Of a stretch of DNA of 64,000 bases, positions 35,155 to 45,023 are shown piece after piece (position 1 is the stretch's first letter; each line of letters starts with the position of its first letter). The notes beneath the pieces are model-generated. The model worked only from the letters and a program-made list of their open reading frames with translations, searched no databases and was not told where the DNA came from. The translations under genes were made by a program, and so were the position numbers. The DNA comes from Nodosilinea nodulosa PCC 7104 (lineage in GTDB: Bacteria > Cyanobacteriota > Cyanobacteriia > Phormidesmidales > Phormidesmidaceae): positions 3,716,507 through 3,780,506 of the forward strand of contig NZ_JH976537.1 of assembly GCF_000309385.1 (NCBI RefSeq), written 5' to 3'.

Positions 35155-35198
35155 TTGCCAATCTAGAAAAATTCTGGGATAACTTGATATAACAAGTT
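35155..35198 (+). promoter_or_regulatory. Promoter with overlapping palindromic operator, amidotransferase gene
   Basis: TTGCCA (35155-35160), a 17-bp spacer and GATAAC (35178-35183) form a sigma70-like promoter toward the amidotransferase gene. The palindrome AACTTGATATAACAAGTT (35181-35198) overlaps the -10 element. Close relatives of this palindrome lie at 45033-45050 and 50368-50385, so a repressor common to all three is likely. Confidence 0.6.
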
Positions 35199-35322
35199 TG
35201 CCTCGGTCTCCCCTCGGTCTTCTAGGACGCGTCCACACCAGGCTGTATCGTTACGGCTGAACGAGACTGCCCCCAAGCGCGGAGCTAAAGCCTGGGACTT
35301 ACACTTACGGATACTTTGGCCC

Positions 35323-36051
35323 ATGGATATTCTGGTTGTTCAACATGTTGAGGCAGATCCGGTCGGCATCCTGGGCCGATACCTGGAAGTGAAGGGAGCC
35401 TGGCTACACACCTGGCTGGTGCCCCAGCGCTCGACTCCGCCCCAGGGGCACTACGACGGTTTGATTGTGCTGGGCGGCCCCATGAACGCCTGCGAAGACG
35501 AGAAGTTCCCCCACCTGGGGCGGGTGATGGAGCTAATTTGCGAGTTTCACCGTCAGGACAAACCCGTGCTGGGCATCTGCCTGGGGGCACAGCTGATTGC
35601 CCGCGCCTTTGGCAGTCGGGTCTACCAAAATGAGCGGCCAGAACTGGGTTTCACGCCGCTGTTTCCGGTGGCGGGGGCGGCAGAGCCCTGGCTACAGGAC
35701 TACCCGGCGGGTATGCCGATGATGCAGTGGCACTTCGACACCTTTGATCTGCCCGCCGGAGCGGAGCTGCTGCTCACCAATGCAGTCTGCCAAAACCAGG
35801 CCTTTCGCGTGGGGTCTAACACCTACGGTTTGCAGTTCCATCCCGAAGTTACGCCCGAGATTGTCATGAGCTGGATGGCCTTCAAAACTGAGTGGATTGA
35901 GGCCAACTACCCCCATCTGTTTCAAGAACTGCGAGAGCAGCTGGTGTCGCACTGGGTGCAGTCGGCTCAGTTTACCGAAAAGCTGGCCAATGCCTGGTAC
36001 GACCAGGTGGTGGCCTCGGCCCAGACGGCGGCGCTGCTGCGCCAGGGGTAA
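35323..36051 (+). CDS. Class I glutamine amidotransferase-like hydrolase
   Basis: The 242-residue single-domain GATase1 protein has its triad visible: Cys86 in GICLGAQLIARAF, with His173 and Glu175 in QFHPEV. There is no synthetase domain attached, so it probably hydrolyses a gamma-glutamyl bond rather than feeding a synthetase. PuuD (gamma-glutamyl-GABA hydrolase) and AtdA2-type proteins of amine degradation have this fold and occur beside GS-like ligases. It lies 96 bp upstream of ligase gene 2 on the same strand, so the two are likely co-transcribed. Confidence 0.82.
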   Translation: MDILVVQHVEADPVGILGRYLEVKGAWLHTWLVPQRSTPPQGHYDGLIVLGGPMNACEDEKFPHLGRVMELICEFHRQDKPVLGICLGAQLIARAFGSRVYQNERPELGFTPLFPVAGAAEPWLQDYPAGMPMMQWHFDTFDLPAGAELLLTNAVCQNQAFRVGSNTYGLQFHPEVTPEIVMSWMAFKTEWIEANYPHLFQELREQLVSHWVQSAQFTEKLANAWYDQVVASAQTAALLRQG

Positions 36052-36147
36052 CCGGGGTTTGCAGGCAAGCTGCTGTAATCTCTGACGGCTGCTTGTCGAA
36101 GCCTAACTCGCTCCCGACTGCCGGGGAGAACCGTGTCGTTTTGAGGT

Positions 36148-37521
36148 TTGCAGGCTATGGCGTATCCCAATGTTGAACCCCTTTCCCCAGAGCTTCAGGC
36201 GCTTTTGCACAGCCTGGAGCAGCAGGGGGTAAAGTATGCCCTGGCCAGCTTTGTGGATATTCACGGCATGGCCAAGGGCAAGGTGGTGCCGCTGAGCCAC
36301 TTCGATCGCATGATGCAGGGTTCTGAGCTATTTACCGGCGCGGCCCTCGACGGCGTGCCTCAAGAGATCAACGACGACGAAGTGGGCACCATGCCCGACC
36401 CCGCCAGCGCCACGGTGCTGCCCTGGAACCCAGAGGTGGTCTGGTTCGCCAGCGATTTGCACCTGGGGGGACAGCCCTTTGAGGCCTGCTGCCGCACCAT
36501 TCTAAAACGAGGCCTGGAGCAGGCGGCGGCCATGGGCTATCGGTTCAACCTGGGCATTGAAACCGAGTTCTTTATTCTGAAGGACACCGAGGATGGGTTT
36601 GGGCCAGTGAGCGATCGCGACACCCTGCCCAAGGCCGCCTACGCGGTGCCCACCCTGCTGGATAACTACAAGATCCTCGACGCCATTGTCAGCGCCATGA
36701 ACGGCCTGGGTTGGGATGTGTATTCCTTTGACCACGAAGACGCCCAGGGCCAGTTTGAGACCGACTTTGCCTACTGCGACGCCCTGACCATGGCCGATCG
36801 CCTCACCTTCTTTCGGCTGATGGTGAAGGAACTGGCGCGGGAGCAGGGCTACTTCGCCAGCTTTATGCCCAAGCCCTACGCTAACCAGACCGGCAGCGGC
36901 GCCCACTACAACATGTCGCTGGCGGATCTGGAGACCGGCAAAAACCTGTTCGAAGACCCCAGCGACCCCTGCGGACTCTCGAAACTGGGCTACCAGTTTA
37001 TTGCCGGGGTGCTGCGGCACGCCAAGGCGATCGTGGCGGTCACCTGCCCTACGGTGAACAGCTACAAGCGACTGGTGCGCCAGGGCAGCATGTCGGGCTT
37101 TACCTGGGCACCCGTCTACATCTGCTACGGCAACAATAACCGCACCAACATGGTGCGCATTCCCATGGGCGGGGGCCGAGTCGAGTGCCGCGCCGCCGAC
37201 ATTTCCACCAACCTCTACCTGGGGGCGGCGATGGTTTTGGCCGCCGGGCTGGAGGGCATTGCCGAGGGGCTAGATCCCGGCCCGCCCCACACCGAAAATA
37301 TGTATACCTACTCCCTAGCCGAGCTGGCGGCCATGGGTGTTGATACCCTGCCCCGCACCCTCAGCGAGGCGGTGGAGGCCTTTGCCGCCGACCCCCTGAG
37401 TGAGGCGGTGATGGGGCCACTGATGTATAAAACCTACGTTGACTTCAAGACCCAGGAGTGGGAAGAGTACCACAGCCACGTCTCTGACTGGGAGATGCGG
37501 CGCTACCTGAAGTTTTTCTAG
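36148..37521 (+). CDS. glnT: Glutamine-synthetase-like ligase 2 (GlnT / type III, GMAS-like)
   Basis: The 457-residue protein has the same two-domain layout as ligase 1. Sites seen are GIETEFFIL, FDHEDAQGQFETDFAY, NQTGSGAHYNMSL and GRVECRAADISTNLYLG. The C-terminus WEEYHSHVSDWEMRRYLKFF resembles GMAS-type ends and differs clearly from ordinary GlnA. It follows the class I amidotransferase gene in an apparent operon. It probably makes a gamma-glutamyl amide from a small amine, but ordinary glutamine synthesis cannot be excluded. Confidence 0.82.
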   Translation: MQAMAYPNVEPLSPELQALLHSLEQQGVKYALASFVDIHGMAKGKVVPLSHFDRMMQGSELFTGAALDGVPQEINDDEVGTMPDPASATVLPWNPEVVWFASDLHLGGQPFEACCRTILKRGLEQAAAMGYRFNLGIETEFFILKDTEDGFGPVSDRDTLPKAAYAVPTLLDNYKILDAIVSAMNGLGWDVYSFDHEDAQGQFETDFAYCDALTMADRLTFFRLMVKELAREQGYFASFMPKPYANQTGSGAHYNMSLADLETGKNLFEDPSDPCGLSKLGYQFIAGVLRHAKAIVAVTCPTVNSYKRLVRQGSMSGFTWAPVYICYGNNNRTNMVRIPMGGGRVECRAADISTNLYLGAAMVLAAGLEGIAEGLDPGPPHTENMYTYSLAELAAMGVDTLPRTLSEAVEAFAADPLSEAVMGPLMYKTYVDFKTQEWEEYHSHVSDWEMRRYLKFF

Positions 37522-37618
37522 TGATGTGGGCGGCTGAGATGGCCGTCAAGCCTCAAGAATTACTGCGTGGGCCAACTTATATAAGCTGTATAAATGCAGA
37601 TCATGGTAAAAAATACAC

Positions 37619-38503
37619 ATGATCAATCATTTACCACAGCCGATGGCCTATCCTCCACAGAATCGTCACCGAAAGTCCCGGCGCTGGGTTCTGAGTTTTG
37701 TCAGTATTATCGCGGTTGTATCAGTATCTTTTGCCGCCTGGTCTTTGCCCGTACGGGTGGAGCGGGGGCTGTCGGTGCGCCAGATTCAGGGGGAGGTAAC
37801 TGTGCTGCGGCCCGGGGGTGCAGCCCCCGCCGCGATCGGCAACAGCCTCACTGCGGTGGGCGATGGATTGCGTACGGGGGCGCGATCTTCGGCGGTCTTA
37901 GCGGTCGATACCGACGTGGGCTTCTTAGATGTTTCGGAGCGCACCGAGCTGCGCATTAGCGCCCTGGAAATGGCCTCCGATGGAGGCCGTATCACCCATC
38001 TCGATGTGTCCCAGGGGCAGGTGCGTACGCGGCTGCGCCACTTTACCCACGAGGGATCTGAGTTTGAGATTCAAACCCCTGGCGGCATCAGCGGGGTGCG
38101 AGGAACCGAATTTGGCGTCAGCGTGCAGGGAGATGGCAAGACCGGCATTGCCACCCTCACCGGGGCGGTAGACACCACCGCCGCCGGCCAGACCGTGGGC
38201 GTACCGGCAGGGTTTCAAAACCTGATGCGCCCCGGTGAACCCCCCACCCAGCCAGTGCCTCTGCGAGATGACCCCGGCCTGGAGTACGAGCGACAGGTGG
38301 TGTTGGAAAACAACACTCGCTACGTCATTCTGACTGGTCGAGTGGACCCCGTAAATACGGTCTTTGTGGATAGTGTTCCTCAAATTGTCGATCGCCAGGG
38401 GGAGTTTCGCCTCAAGCGCCTGGCGACGGCCCGGCTCCGCGTCGAGGTTTTGGTTATAACGCCCCTTGGCCGCCAGGAAGTCCATGCGATTTACCTTCTC
38501 TAG
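37619..38503 (+). CDS. FecR-domain protein
   Basis: The 294-residue protein has an N-terminal hydrophobic stretch (about 22-42, SRRWVLSFVSIIAVVSVSFA) acting as signal or anchor. A FecR domain follows (about 55-200) with GDGLRTGARSSAVLAVD and GGISGVRGTEFGV. The C-terminal domain ends LRVEVLVITPLGRQEVH. It would be periplasmic. The stop overlaps the start of the CHASE2-GGDEF-EAL gene, so the two are translated together; FecR/CHASE2 partnerships recur in cyanobacteria. Confidence 0.82.
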   Translation: MINHLPQPMAYPPQNRHRKSRRWVLSFVSIIAVVSVSFAAWSLPVRVERGLSVRQIQGEVTVLRPGGAAPAAIGNSLTAVGDGLRTGARSSAVLAVDTDVGFLDVSERTELRISALEMASDGGRITHLDVSQGQVRTRLRHFTHEGSEFEIQTPGGISGVRGTEFGVSVQGDGKTGIATLTGAVDTTAAGQTVGVPAGFQNLMRPGEPPTQPVPLRDDPGLEYERQVVLENNTRYVILTGRVDPVNTVFVDSVPQIVDRQGEFRLKRLATARLRVEVLVITPLGRQEVHAIYLL

Positions 38504-41500
38504 CCTGTTTCGGCGAGGGTTAGAACCGCTACTGTTGTTGGGCATTGCCGGTTTGCTGGTGATGAGCGCCAGCGAGCTGGGGCTGCTGCTGCCCCTGGTA
38601 CAGGCAGAGTATCAGCTGCGCTTTCGCCTGCGGGGGCCGCGTCCCTGGGCCAACCAGCTGGTGCTAATTGCCGTTGACGACCCTAGCCTGGATACCCTGG
38701 GGGCGTTTCCCTGGCCGCGCCGCCGCTACGCTGAGCTGCTGCAACGGTTGCAGGATGCGCCGCCTCGGGTGGTGGTGTTTGACCTGCTCTTTAGCGACCC
38801 CAGCCCCGACGACGGCCTGTTTGCTGAAGCGATCGCCGCTCATCCCGCCGTTGTTTTGGCCTCCGCCTGGGATCGCAACGGGCAGCCCCTGCGGCCGACG
38901 CCCCCCCTGGCGGCGGCGGCCCTGGCCAGCGGCCACATTTTGCAGCATCACCAGGGGGGCTATATCCACAGCGTTGAGCCGATGATGGGCGGCCAACCGG
39001 CCCTGGCGGTGGCGACGGCAGAGGCCCTCAGCCTGACCCAGCAGGCGATGCCCTTGCCGCCGCTCGATCGCCCCCTGTGGGTCAACTGGCCTGGCTCAAC
39101 CGCCGATTTGCCCACCTACTCCTTTGCCGATGTGCTGGCGGGGCGGGTGCCGTCCCAGGCCTTTGAGGGCAAGGTGGTGCTGATTGGGGCCACGGCCCTG
39201 GGCCTCGATGACTGGGTGACGCCCTTTAATGCCGATCCCCCTGCCAGTGGCGTGTATTTGCACGGGGCGCTCATTGACAATCTGCTGCACCAGAGCTGGC
39301 TCAGGCCGGTCTCGGGAGGCTGGGCCGGGGCGTTGGCTCTGGCCCTGGGCCTGGTGGTCGTGCTCCAGGGCCAGGGCCAAAACGAAGCCTCACCTCCGGT
39401 GGATTCTCGCCGAATGCGCCTGTCGCTGGGTCAGCAGGGCGCGCTGGTGGGCGGGCTGCTGGTGGGCTGGTGGGGTCTGGCCCTGGCGCTGTTCGGCGCC
39501 AACTTCTGGCTGCCGGTGGTGGGGCCAGAGCTGCTGCTGGCGGCGGCGGGGGGCATCGGCATGGGCCAGCAGATGCTGCGCCAAAATCGCTGGCTGCGTC
39601 AGATTACGGCGGGTTTGCGCCACCGCCACGGCCCGGCCCTGGTGCTGCCCAGGGCCAATGCCACCCAGTCGGCGGTGGCGCGGGAGAGGCCGCCCGCCGA
39701 GCCCGACGCGGGGCCGGATATTCCGGCCGAGTTGGGGGCCGAGTTGGCAGCTGACCTCTTTGCAGGCGGCCCTTCGGGGGTGGCTCAACTGGTCGAACTG
39801 ACTCAGCTACTGGGGCGATCGCAGGCGATTCAGGCCGCCATTGCCCGCAGCTTACCCCTGGGCCTGGTGGCGGCGGCAGCGGATGGCAGCGTGTGGTTTG
39901 CCAACCCCCTGGCCGCCGAATGGCTGGGTTTGGCGGCGGGGGATAATCTCAATACCAGCGCCCTGGCCGCCTGGTTTGACGGGGAAACCTGGGCGCAGCT
40001 GTGGCAGGTGGTGATTGGCGGGCAGCCGGTGCCCTCCCAGGTGAGGCAGCGGGGCGATCCACCCCAGCACCGCTGGTACGAACTGCGCCTAGAGCCCCTG
40101 GCCGCCGACGCCAACATCCCCGCCGACTGGCCCCGAGGGGCAATCGTGCTGATCGAAGACATCACCTACCGCCAGCACATGGAAACAGAACTGCGGCGAC
40201 TGAACGACGGCCTAGAAGAACAGGTCCAGGCGCGCACCCGGCAGCTAGAGCACCTCAACCGATCGCTGCACGAGCAGATTGCCGAGCGGCAGCAGGCCCA
40301 AAACCAGCTGGCCTACGAAGCCCTGCACGATGCCCTGACCGGACTGCCCAATCGCCGCCAGTTTCTCAACCACCTCAGCGCCCAGTTTGGTCAACCCGAT
40401 GGAGAACTGTTTGCGGTACTGTTCTTAGACTGCGATCGCTTTAAGCTCATCAACGACTCCTTCGGCCACTGGATCGGGGATGAGCTGCTGAAGCGGGTGG
40501 CCGCCATCGTGCAGGATTGCGTGCGCCCTACCGATGTAGTGGCCCGCTTTGGCGGCGACGAATTTACCATTCTGCTGACCACCCTCGACCAGGTAGACGA
40601 CGCGATCGCCGTCGCCCAGCGCATTCGCCAGCAGTTTGCCCAACCGCTGGCCATTCAAGAGCACCAGCTGTTTACCAACACCAGCATTGGCATTGTCCTG
40701 GGCGGTTCCCAGTATCGCCATCCCGACGAGCTGCTGCGCGATGCCGACACTGCCATGTACCAGGCCAAAATCAACGGTCTTGGCTACGCCCTCTTTGAAC
40801 GCGGTATGCACCTGGACGTGCGGCGATCTTTGCAGATTGAAACCTCCCTGCGACTGGCCTTAGACCGGCAAGAGTTTCAGCTCCACTACCAGCCGATCAT
40901 CAACCTGGCTAGCCAGCAGCTGATCGGCTGTGAAGCGCTGCTGCGCTGGCTGCACCCAGACCGGGGGCTGCTTTTGCCCAGCGAGTTTTTGACCATTGCC
41001 GAAGATTCTGGGCTGATGGTGCCCATCGGCAGCTGGGTGCTGCAAGAGGCCTGTAGCCAGATGCAGCGCTGGCGCCGCCGCAGCCTAATTGTCGAGGATG
41101 CGGTGGTGAGCGTTAACCTATCGGCCACGCAGTTTTTACAGCCCAATTTGGTCTCAATCATTGATGACATTTTGGTTGACAGCGGCTTGCCCCCCGCCAA
41201 CCTCAAGCTCGAAATTACCGAAACCGTCGTGATGGAAAACCCTGACCAGGCCGTGCAGATGATTCAATCGCTGCGCGATCGCGGCATCCGCCTCAGCATC
41301 GATGACTTTGGCACCGGCTACTCATCGCTGGGCTACCTGCAACAGCTGCCCGTCGATATTCTCAAAATCGATCGCAGCTTCATCGTCAATATTCACCAAA
41401 GCTCGCAGCAGTACGGCATTGTCGAAGCGATCATTCGCCTCGCTACCCACCTCAACATTCAGGTCATTGCCGAGGGTATTGAGCATTTTCCCCAGCTGCG

Positions 41501-41606
41501 ATCGCTCAATCAGCTGGGCTGCGAATACGGCCAGGGGCACCTGTTTTCTCGCCCGCTCAGCGTGAGCCAGTTTAGCCAGTACCTGCGGCGCGGGACAGAG
41601 GAATAG
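38484..41606 (+). CDS. CHASE2-PAS-GGDEF-EAL cyclic-di-GMP signalling protein
   Basis: The 1040-residue protein is ordered as TM helix, CHASE2 (about 40-290), TM helices (about 285-375), a PAS-like domain (about 455-570, LPLGLVAAAADGSVWFANPL), a coiled segment, GGDEF (about 610-770) and EAL (about 790-1030). Active-site motifs are intact: FGGDEFTILL, EALLRWL, EITET, DDFGTGYSSLGYLQQ and IAEGIEH. I used the ATG at 38484; a TTG 18 bases earlier is in frame. It overlaps the FecR gene by 20 bp, so a FecR-CHASE2 signalling unit is likely. Confidence 0.88.
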   Translation: MRFTFSSLFRRGLEPLLLLGIAGLLVMSASELGLLLPLVQAEYQLRFRLRGPRPWANQLVLIAVDDPSLDTLGAFPWPRRRYAELLQRLQDAPPRVVVFDLLFSDPSPDDGLFAEAIAAHPAVVLASAWDRNGQPLRPTPPLAAAALASGHILQHHQGGYIHSVEPMMGGQPALAVATAEALSLTQQAMPLPPLDRPLWVNWPGSTADLPTYSFADVLAGRVPSQAFEGKVVLIGATALGLDDWVTPFNADPPASGVYLHGALIDNLLHQSWLRPVSGGWAGALALALGLVVVLQGQGQNEASPPVDSRRMRLSLGQQGALVGGLLVGWWGLALALFGANFWLPVVGPELLLAAAGGIGMGQQMLRQNRWLRQITAGLRHRHGPALVLPRANATQSAVARERPPAEPDAGPDIPAELGAELAADLFAGGPSGVAQLVELTQLLGRSQAIQAAIARSLPLGLVAAAADGSVWFANPLAAEWLGLAAGDNLNTSALAAWFDGETWAQLWQVVIGGQPVPSQVRQRGDPPQHRWYELRLEPLAADANIPADWPRGAIVLIEDITYRQHMETELRRLNDGLEEQVQARTRQLEHLNRSLHEQIAERQQAQNQLAYEALHDALTGLPNRRQFLNHLSAQFGQPDGELFAVLFLDCDRFKLINDSFGHWIGDELLKRVAAIVQDCVRPTDVVARFGGDEFTILLTTLDQVDDAIAVAQRIRQQFAQPLAIQEHQLFTNTSIGIVLGGSQYRHPDELLRDADTAMYQAKINGLGYALFERGMHLDVRRSLQIETSLRLALDRQEFQLHYQPIINLASQQLIGCEALLRWLHPDRGLLLPSEFLTIAEDSGLMVPIGSWVLQEACSQMQRWRRRSLIVEDAVVSVNLSATQFLQPNLVSIIDDILVDSGLPPANLKLEITETVVMENPDQAVQMIQSLRDRGIRLSIDDFGTGYSSLGYLQQLPVDILKIDRSFIVNIHQSSQQYGIVEAIIRLATHLNIQVIAEGIEHFPQLRSLNQLGCEYGQGHLFSRPLSVSQFSQYLRRGTEE

Positions 41607-41628
41607 GGGCCTAGCATGCTAAGCCCCT
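41605..41628 (+). terminator. Palindromic hairpin after CHASE2-GGDEF-EAL gene
   Basis: AGGGGC and GCCCCT frame an inner AGCATGCT palindrome immediately at the stop codon. There is no clear T-run, so it is either a weak terminator or a REP-like element. Confidence 0.45.
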
Positions 41629-41919
41629 ATGGCGTGCCTGATTGTGAACTGGGGTTTCCCAAATCGGATTTCGTGGATAGCAGCCGACGGGTAGGGTAGG
41701 GCATTTCTCAGAGCCAGCGTTCGAACGTTTGAACGTTCTCAACGTCTCTCAGTGCCCTAACTAACGTGACGAAGGCTATAAATGACCGCCCCCAGCCTGG
41801 TGCCCATTGCCGGAGGCAGAGCCTCCGACGAGAATCTCAATGCAGAGCACTGGAACAAGGGGCAGCGAATACCGGACTGGCACTGGCGTTCTGGGTGCTG
41901 GCTCAGCGCTCCGGGCCGC
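41629..41919. other. Gene-free convergent region with small repeats
   Basis: No gene supported. It holds three tandem near-copies of an 8-9-mer (GTTCGAAC, GTTTGAAC, GTTCTCAAC; 41719-41743) and the palindrome CGGAGGCAGAGCCTCCG (41811-41827). Confidence 0.5.
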
Positions 41920-43314
41920 TTAGCTCACGGCGGGCTTGGGCTTCACGTTGGCCGGGTCAAAAATGCCCTTGGGAATAATGCCGTGTACGCCCCAGTTGCC
42001 GTCCACCACCTGGGTAATGGCGAAGTCGGCCCCCACGGTAATTAGCGAAAAGGCCTCGTCTTCGCTCAGGTTCATGCCGTTCATCAAAAAGTCGCGCAGC
42101 TTGGCGGAGCTATCCTTCAGCGCCGGGTCGAGGGACGACAGTGTGTAGATTTCCTTCTGAGCGTCTTCGCCCAGGGCCTCCAGGTAGTTGGGGTAGGTAA
42201 AGCCGTGGACAATCCACGAGTCTGGGGTTTCGAGCAGCGGGTAGTTTACCCCCTCCAGAATGGTGCCCGCCAGGTCGGCTTTTTTATGGAGCACAAACTG
42301 AAACAGGCCGGTAATCGAGGTTTCAATGGCGGTGCCGTCCAGCTCTGAGTCGCCCTGGGAGGCGTGGGCATCGCCGCCGGAGAACAGCGCACCGGGTACG
42401 GCAACCGGATAGTACATGGCGGTGCCGATCGCAATGTTGCGGTCATCCAAATTGCCCCCAAAGTAGCTGGGCGGAATGGAATCGACCACATCGGCCTCGC
42501 TGGGGGCCACGCCCATGGAGCCGAGGTGCAGCCGCAGCGGCACTTTTACTCCTTCTAGCGTCTCTTCGATTTCGGTAACGGTGTCGTGGTTGACCACCAC
42601 GCCGGGATAGTCGATGGTTTCGTGCACCTTGCCGTCGGGGCTGGTTTGGGGCATCCACTTAAACCGATAGGCGGCGGTGGCGTAGTCGTTAGCAGGGTCC
42701 ATCTCGTAGATGGTGATCACTTCGCGGGGCTTGGGTTCGGTTTTCAGGTTGTCGTACTGGAAGCCCCACCAGGCGGCGGCATTAGACCCGAAGGTTTTGC
42801 CCCCGTACTTGGGGTTGCCGCTGGGCCGCAGCATCAGATCGACAACTTTCACCTCCAGCAGGTCGCCGGGTTCGGCCCCGCACACGTAGACCGGGCCGGT
42901 GAGAATGTGGACGCCGGGGCCGCGATCGCTCACCGTTTTCTCCTCAGCGGTCCAGTGGTAAATCGCCTCGATCGCCGGGTCGCCGGAAATCATGCGATCG
43001 AAGTCGTCGCCCGCGTGGTGGGTAATGGTTTCCAAAGTGACATAGTCCTGGGAATTGACCGTAATCACCGGAGCCAGATTTTTGCTGTAGTAGCCCCAGT
43101 GCACGGTCTCGGGGCTGGCCGCCACCCTGTAGTGGCGGGGACTGGCCGCAGCACTGCCACAGCTGGTGGGCACGGTACTTTCGATGGGCGGTACGGCAGC
43201 GCTGGCCTGGGTCATGCCCATGGGCAAAAAGCTAGCCCCAAAACAGAGAACGACCGTAGCCATGAACAACGACGGCCAAATCTTAGGCCACCGTTTTTTG
43301 CGATTTTCAGACAT
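41920..43314 (-). CDS. Exported acetamidase/formamidase family protein
   Basis: The 464-residue protein begins with a signal peptide (about residues 8-45, ending MTQASAA). The FmdA_AmdA domain follows, with VTLETITHHAGDD, YPGVVVNHDTV-type and GDAHASQGDSELDGTAIET blocks. Start set at 43314 because AGGAG lies eight bases before this ATG; a longer frame adds 27 residues without an RBS. Family members release ammonia from formamide or short amides. Being exported, it would act in the periplasm, upstream of ammonia assimilation by the neighbouring ligases. Confidence 0.82.
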   Translation of the reverse strand: MSENRKKRWPKIWPSLFMATVVLCFGASFLPMGMTQASAAVPPIESTVPTSCGSAAASPRHYRVAASPETVHWGYYSKNLAPVITVNSQDYVTLETITHHAGDDFDRMISGDPAIEAIYHWTAEEKTVSDRGPGVHILTGPVYVCGAEPGDLLEVKVVDLMLRPSGNPKYGGKTFGSNAAAWWGFQYDNLKTEPKPREVITIYEMDPANDYATAAYRFKWMPQTSPDGKVHETIDYPGVVVNHDTVTEIEETLEGVKVPLRLHLGSMGVAPSEADVVDSIPPSYFGGNLDDRNIAIGTAMYYPVAVPGALFSGGDAHASQGDSELDGTAIETSITGLFQFVLHKKADLAGTILEGVNYPLLETPDSWIVHGFTYPNYLEALGEDAQKEIYTLSSLDPALKDSSAKLRDFLMNGMNLSEDEAFSLITVGADFAITQVVDGNWGVHGIIPKGIFDPANVKPKPAVS

Positions 43315-43453
43315 TTTTTGTCTCCTGAAAGGATTTACGCCCATAGGCTCTTTTATGCTCATTGAGATAGTGACTGGCTTCTGTATAGTAGGCAACGCTA
43401 TTGTTTAGATAAAGCACTGCAATGTTAAGCCCGGTAAGCCCCGCCCACCCTCT

Positions 43454-43485
43454 CACCCATCTACCCCGTCACCCATCTACCCCTA
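43454..43485. repeat. Two tandem 16-mers CACCCATCTACCCC(GT/TA)
   Basis: The repeat lies just at the 3' end of ligase gene 3. Related pairs occur directly before the start codons at 51720 and 54573. Confidence 0.6.
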
Positions 43486-44982
43486 CGGCAGGCAGTCCAT
43501 GTAGTTCTCCATGTCCCAGTTGGTGGTGGTGGCCAAAAACCGCTCCCACTCGTCGCGCTTGTACTGGTCGTAGAGGCGGTACATCTCCCCCGGCAGCGCC
43601 GACTGGATCACCTCGTCGGTGGCCAGCGCATCCAGCGCTTCCCCCAGCGACATCGGCAGCTTTTTCACCTGCTTACCGCTGTCCATCGCCTCGTAGATGT
43701 TGCGCTGCTCGGGCTGACCGGGGTCGATTTGGTTGCTGAGGCCGTCGTCAAAGGCCTTGAGAATGGCGGCGGCCATTAGGTAGGGGTTCACCATCGAATC
43801 TACGGCGCGGTACTCAAACCGACCCGGGGCCGACACCCGCAGGCCGCAGGTGCGGTTCTGGTAGCCCCAGTCGGAGTAAACCGGAGCCCAAAAGCCCGCA
43901 TCCCACAGGCGGCGGTAGGAGTTAACCGTCGAGCAGCCGATCGCCGTTAGGGCAGGCAAATGCTCGATCACGCCGCCAATGCAGTGCAGCCCCACCTGGC
44001 CGGGAATGCGCTTGGAGGTGCCTTCCACAGGCATAAACGTGTTTTCGCCGCCCTGGCTGTAGGTGTAGTTGCCCTCTAGACCGGGCAGGCTCTCGAAGCC
44101 AAACATCTTAATGGCTGTATCGCCGCCCCGCCACAGCGACAGGTTGTGGTGGCAGCCCGAGGCCGACACCCCCATAAACGGCTTCGACATAAAGCAGGCG
44201 ATCAGGTTGAACTCGCGGGCCACCTGGGCACAGATCTGACGGTAGGTGGTGAGGCGATCGCAGGTCCGCACCGCATCGTCAAACATAAAGTTAAGTTCCA
44301 GCTGCCCTGGCGCATCCTCATGGTCGCCCTGGATCATGTCCAGCCCCATGGCCCGCCCGTACTCAATCACCCGCAAAAACACCGGACGCAGCTCCTCAAA
44401 CTGGTCGATGTGGTAGCAGTTGGGCTTGGTAACGCCGCCGTTGGGCTTGCCGTCGGGGCCTTTTTTCAGCCACATCATCTCCGGCTCGCAGCCGTGGCGC
44501 AGCTGCAAGCCGTGCTTGGCCTGAAACTCAGCGTGGATGCGCTTAAAGTTGCCGCGACAGTCGCCAGTCAGAAACGCCGCCGCATCCACCTCCTCTTCGC
44601 GGTTGCGAAAGCAGACGCAGTAGACCCGCGCCACCCGCTTATCCCACGGCAGCTGGCAAAAGGTTTCGGGATCTGGAATGGCCACCAGCTCCGCCGCTTC
44701 CGGCCCATAGCCCAGGTACTGGCTGCGGCGATCCATCGCCAGGTTGACCGTGGCCCCGTAGACCAGCTGAAAGCCGCTCTCAGCGGTGGTTTCCCAGTAG
44801 TCAGCGGGGATGCCCTTGCCGACAATGCGCCCGGTGATGGAGACAAACTGGTAGTAAATATATTGAATGCCCAATTCGTCGATTTTGGTGCGCACCTGCT
44901 TGACTAGCTCGGCGCGCCCCTCGGCGTAGACGTAGCGCTCTAGATCGGTTGAGGTGTCAGTCCGCGTTAATACTCCAGTCAC
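43483..44982 (-). CDS. Glutamine-synthetase-like ligase 3
   Basis: The 499-residue protein is the longest of the three ligases and the most divergent. It has the beta-grasp domain and a GS catalytic core: GCEPEMMWL, GDHEDAPGQLELNF, VSASGCHHNLSLW and GRFEYRAVDSMVNPYL. The same DHED...GQ-E and terminal W-x-M-x-x-Y features tie it to ligases 1 and 2. Its promoter carries both the palindromic operator and an NtcA-type site. Its amine substrate is unknown; the divergence suggests one different from that of ligases 1 and 2. Confidence 0.82.
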   Translation of the reverse strand: MTGVLTRTDTSTDLERYVYAEGRAELVKQVRTKIDELGIQYIYYQFVSITGRIVGKGIPADYWETTAESGFQLVYGATVNLAMDRRSQYLGYGPEAAELVAIPDPETFCQLPWDKRVARVYCVCFRNREEEVDAAAFLTGDCRGNFKRIHAEFQAKHGLQLRHGCEPEMMWLKKGPDGKPNGGVTKPNCYHIDQFEELRPVFLRVIEYGRAMGLDMIQGDHEDAPGQLELNFMFDDAVRTCDRLTTYRQICAQVAREFNLIACFMSKPFMGVSASGCHHNLSLWRGGDTAIKMFGFESLPGLEGNYTYSQGGENTFMPVEGTSKRIPGQVGLHCIGGVIEHLPALTAIGCSTVNSYRRLWDAGFWAPVYSDWGYQNRTCGLRVSAPGRFEYRAVDSMVNPYLMAAAILKAFDDGLSNQIDPGQPEQRNIYEAMDSGKQVKKLPMSLGEALDALATDEVIQSALPGEMYRLYDQYKRDEWERFLATTTNWDMENYMDCLP

Positions 44983-45023
44983 CGTGAGACCTCCTAGGGT
45001 TGCAGCGCAGCAAGAATGGTCTC

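Noticed and set aside
37574-37591. AACTTATATAAGCTGTAT before the FecR gene as a fourth operator
   Set aside because: Only the first half-site resembles the ACTTG...CAAGT palindrome; the right half is lost.
41766-42045. Plus-strand frames before the formamidase gene end
   Set aside because: Antisense or intergenic to a well-supported gene, no motifs.
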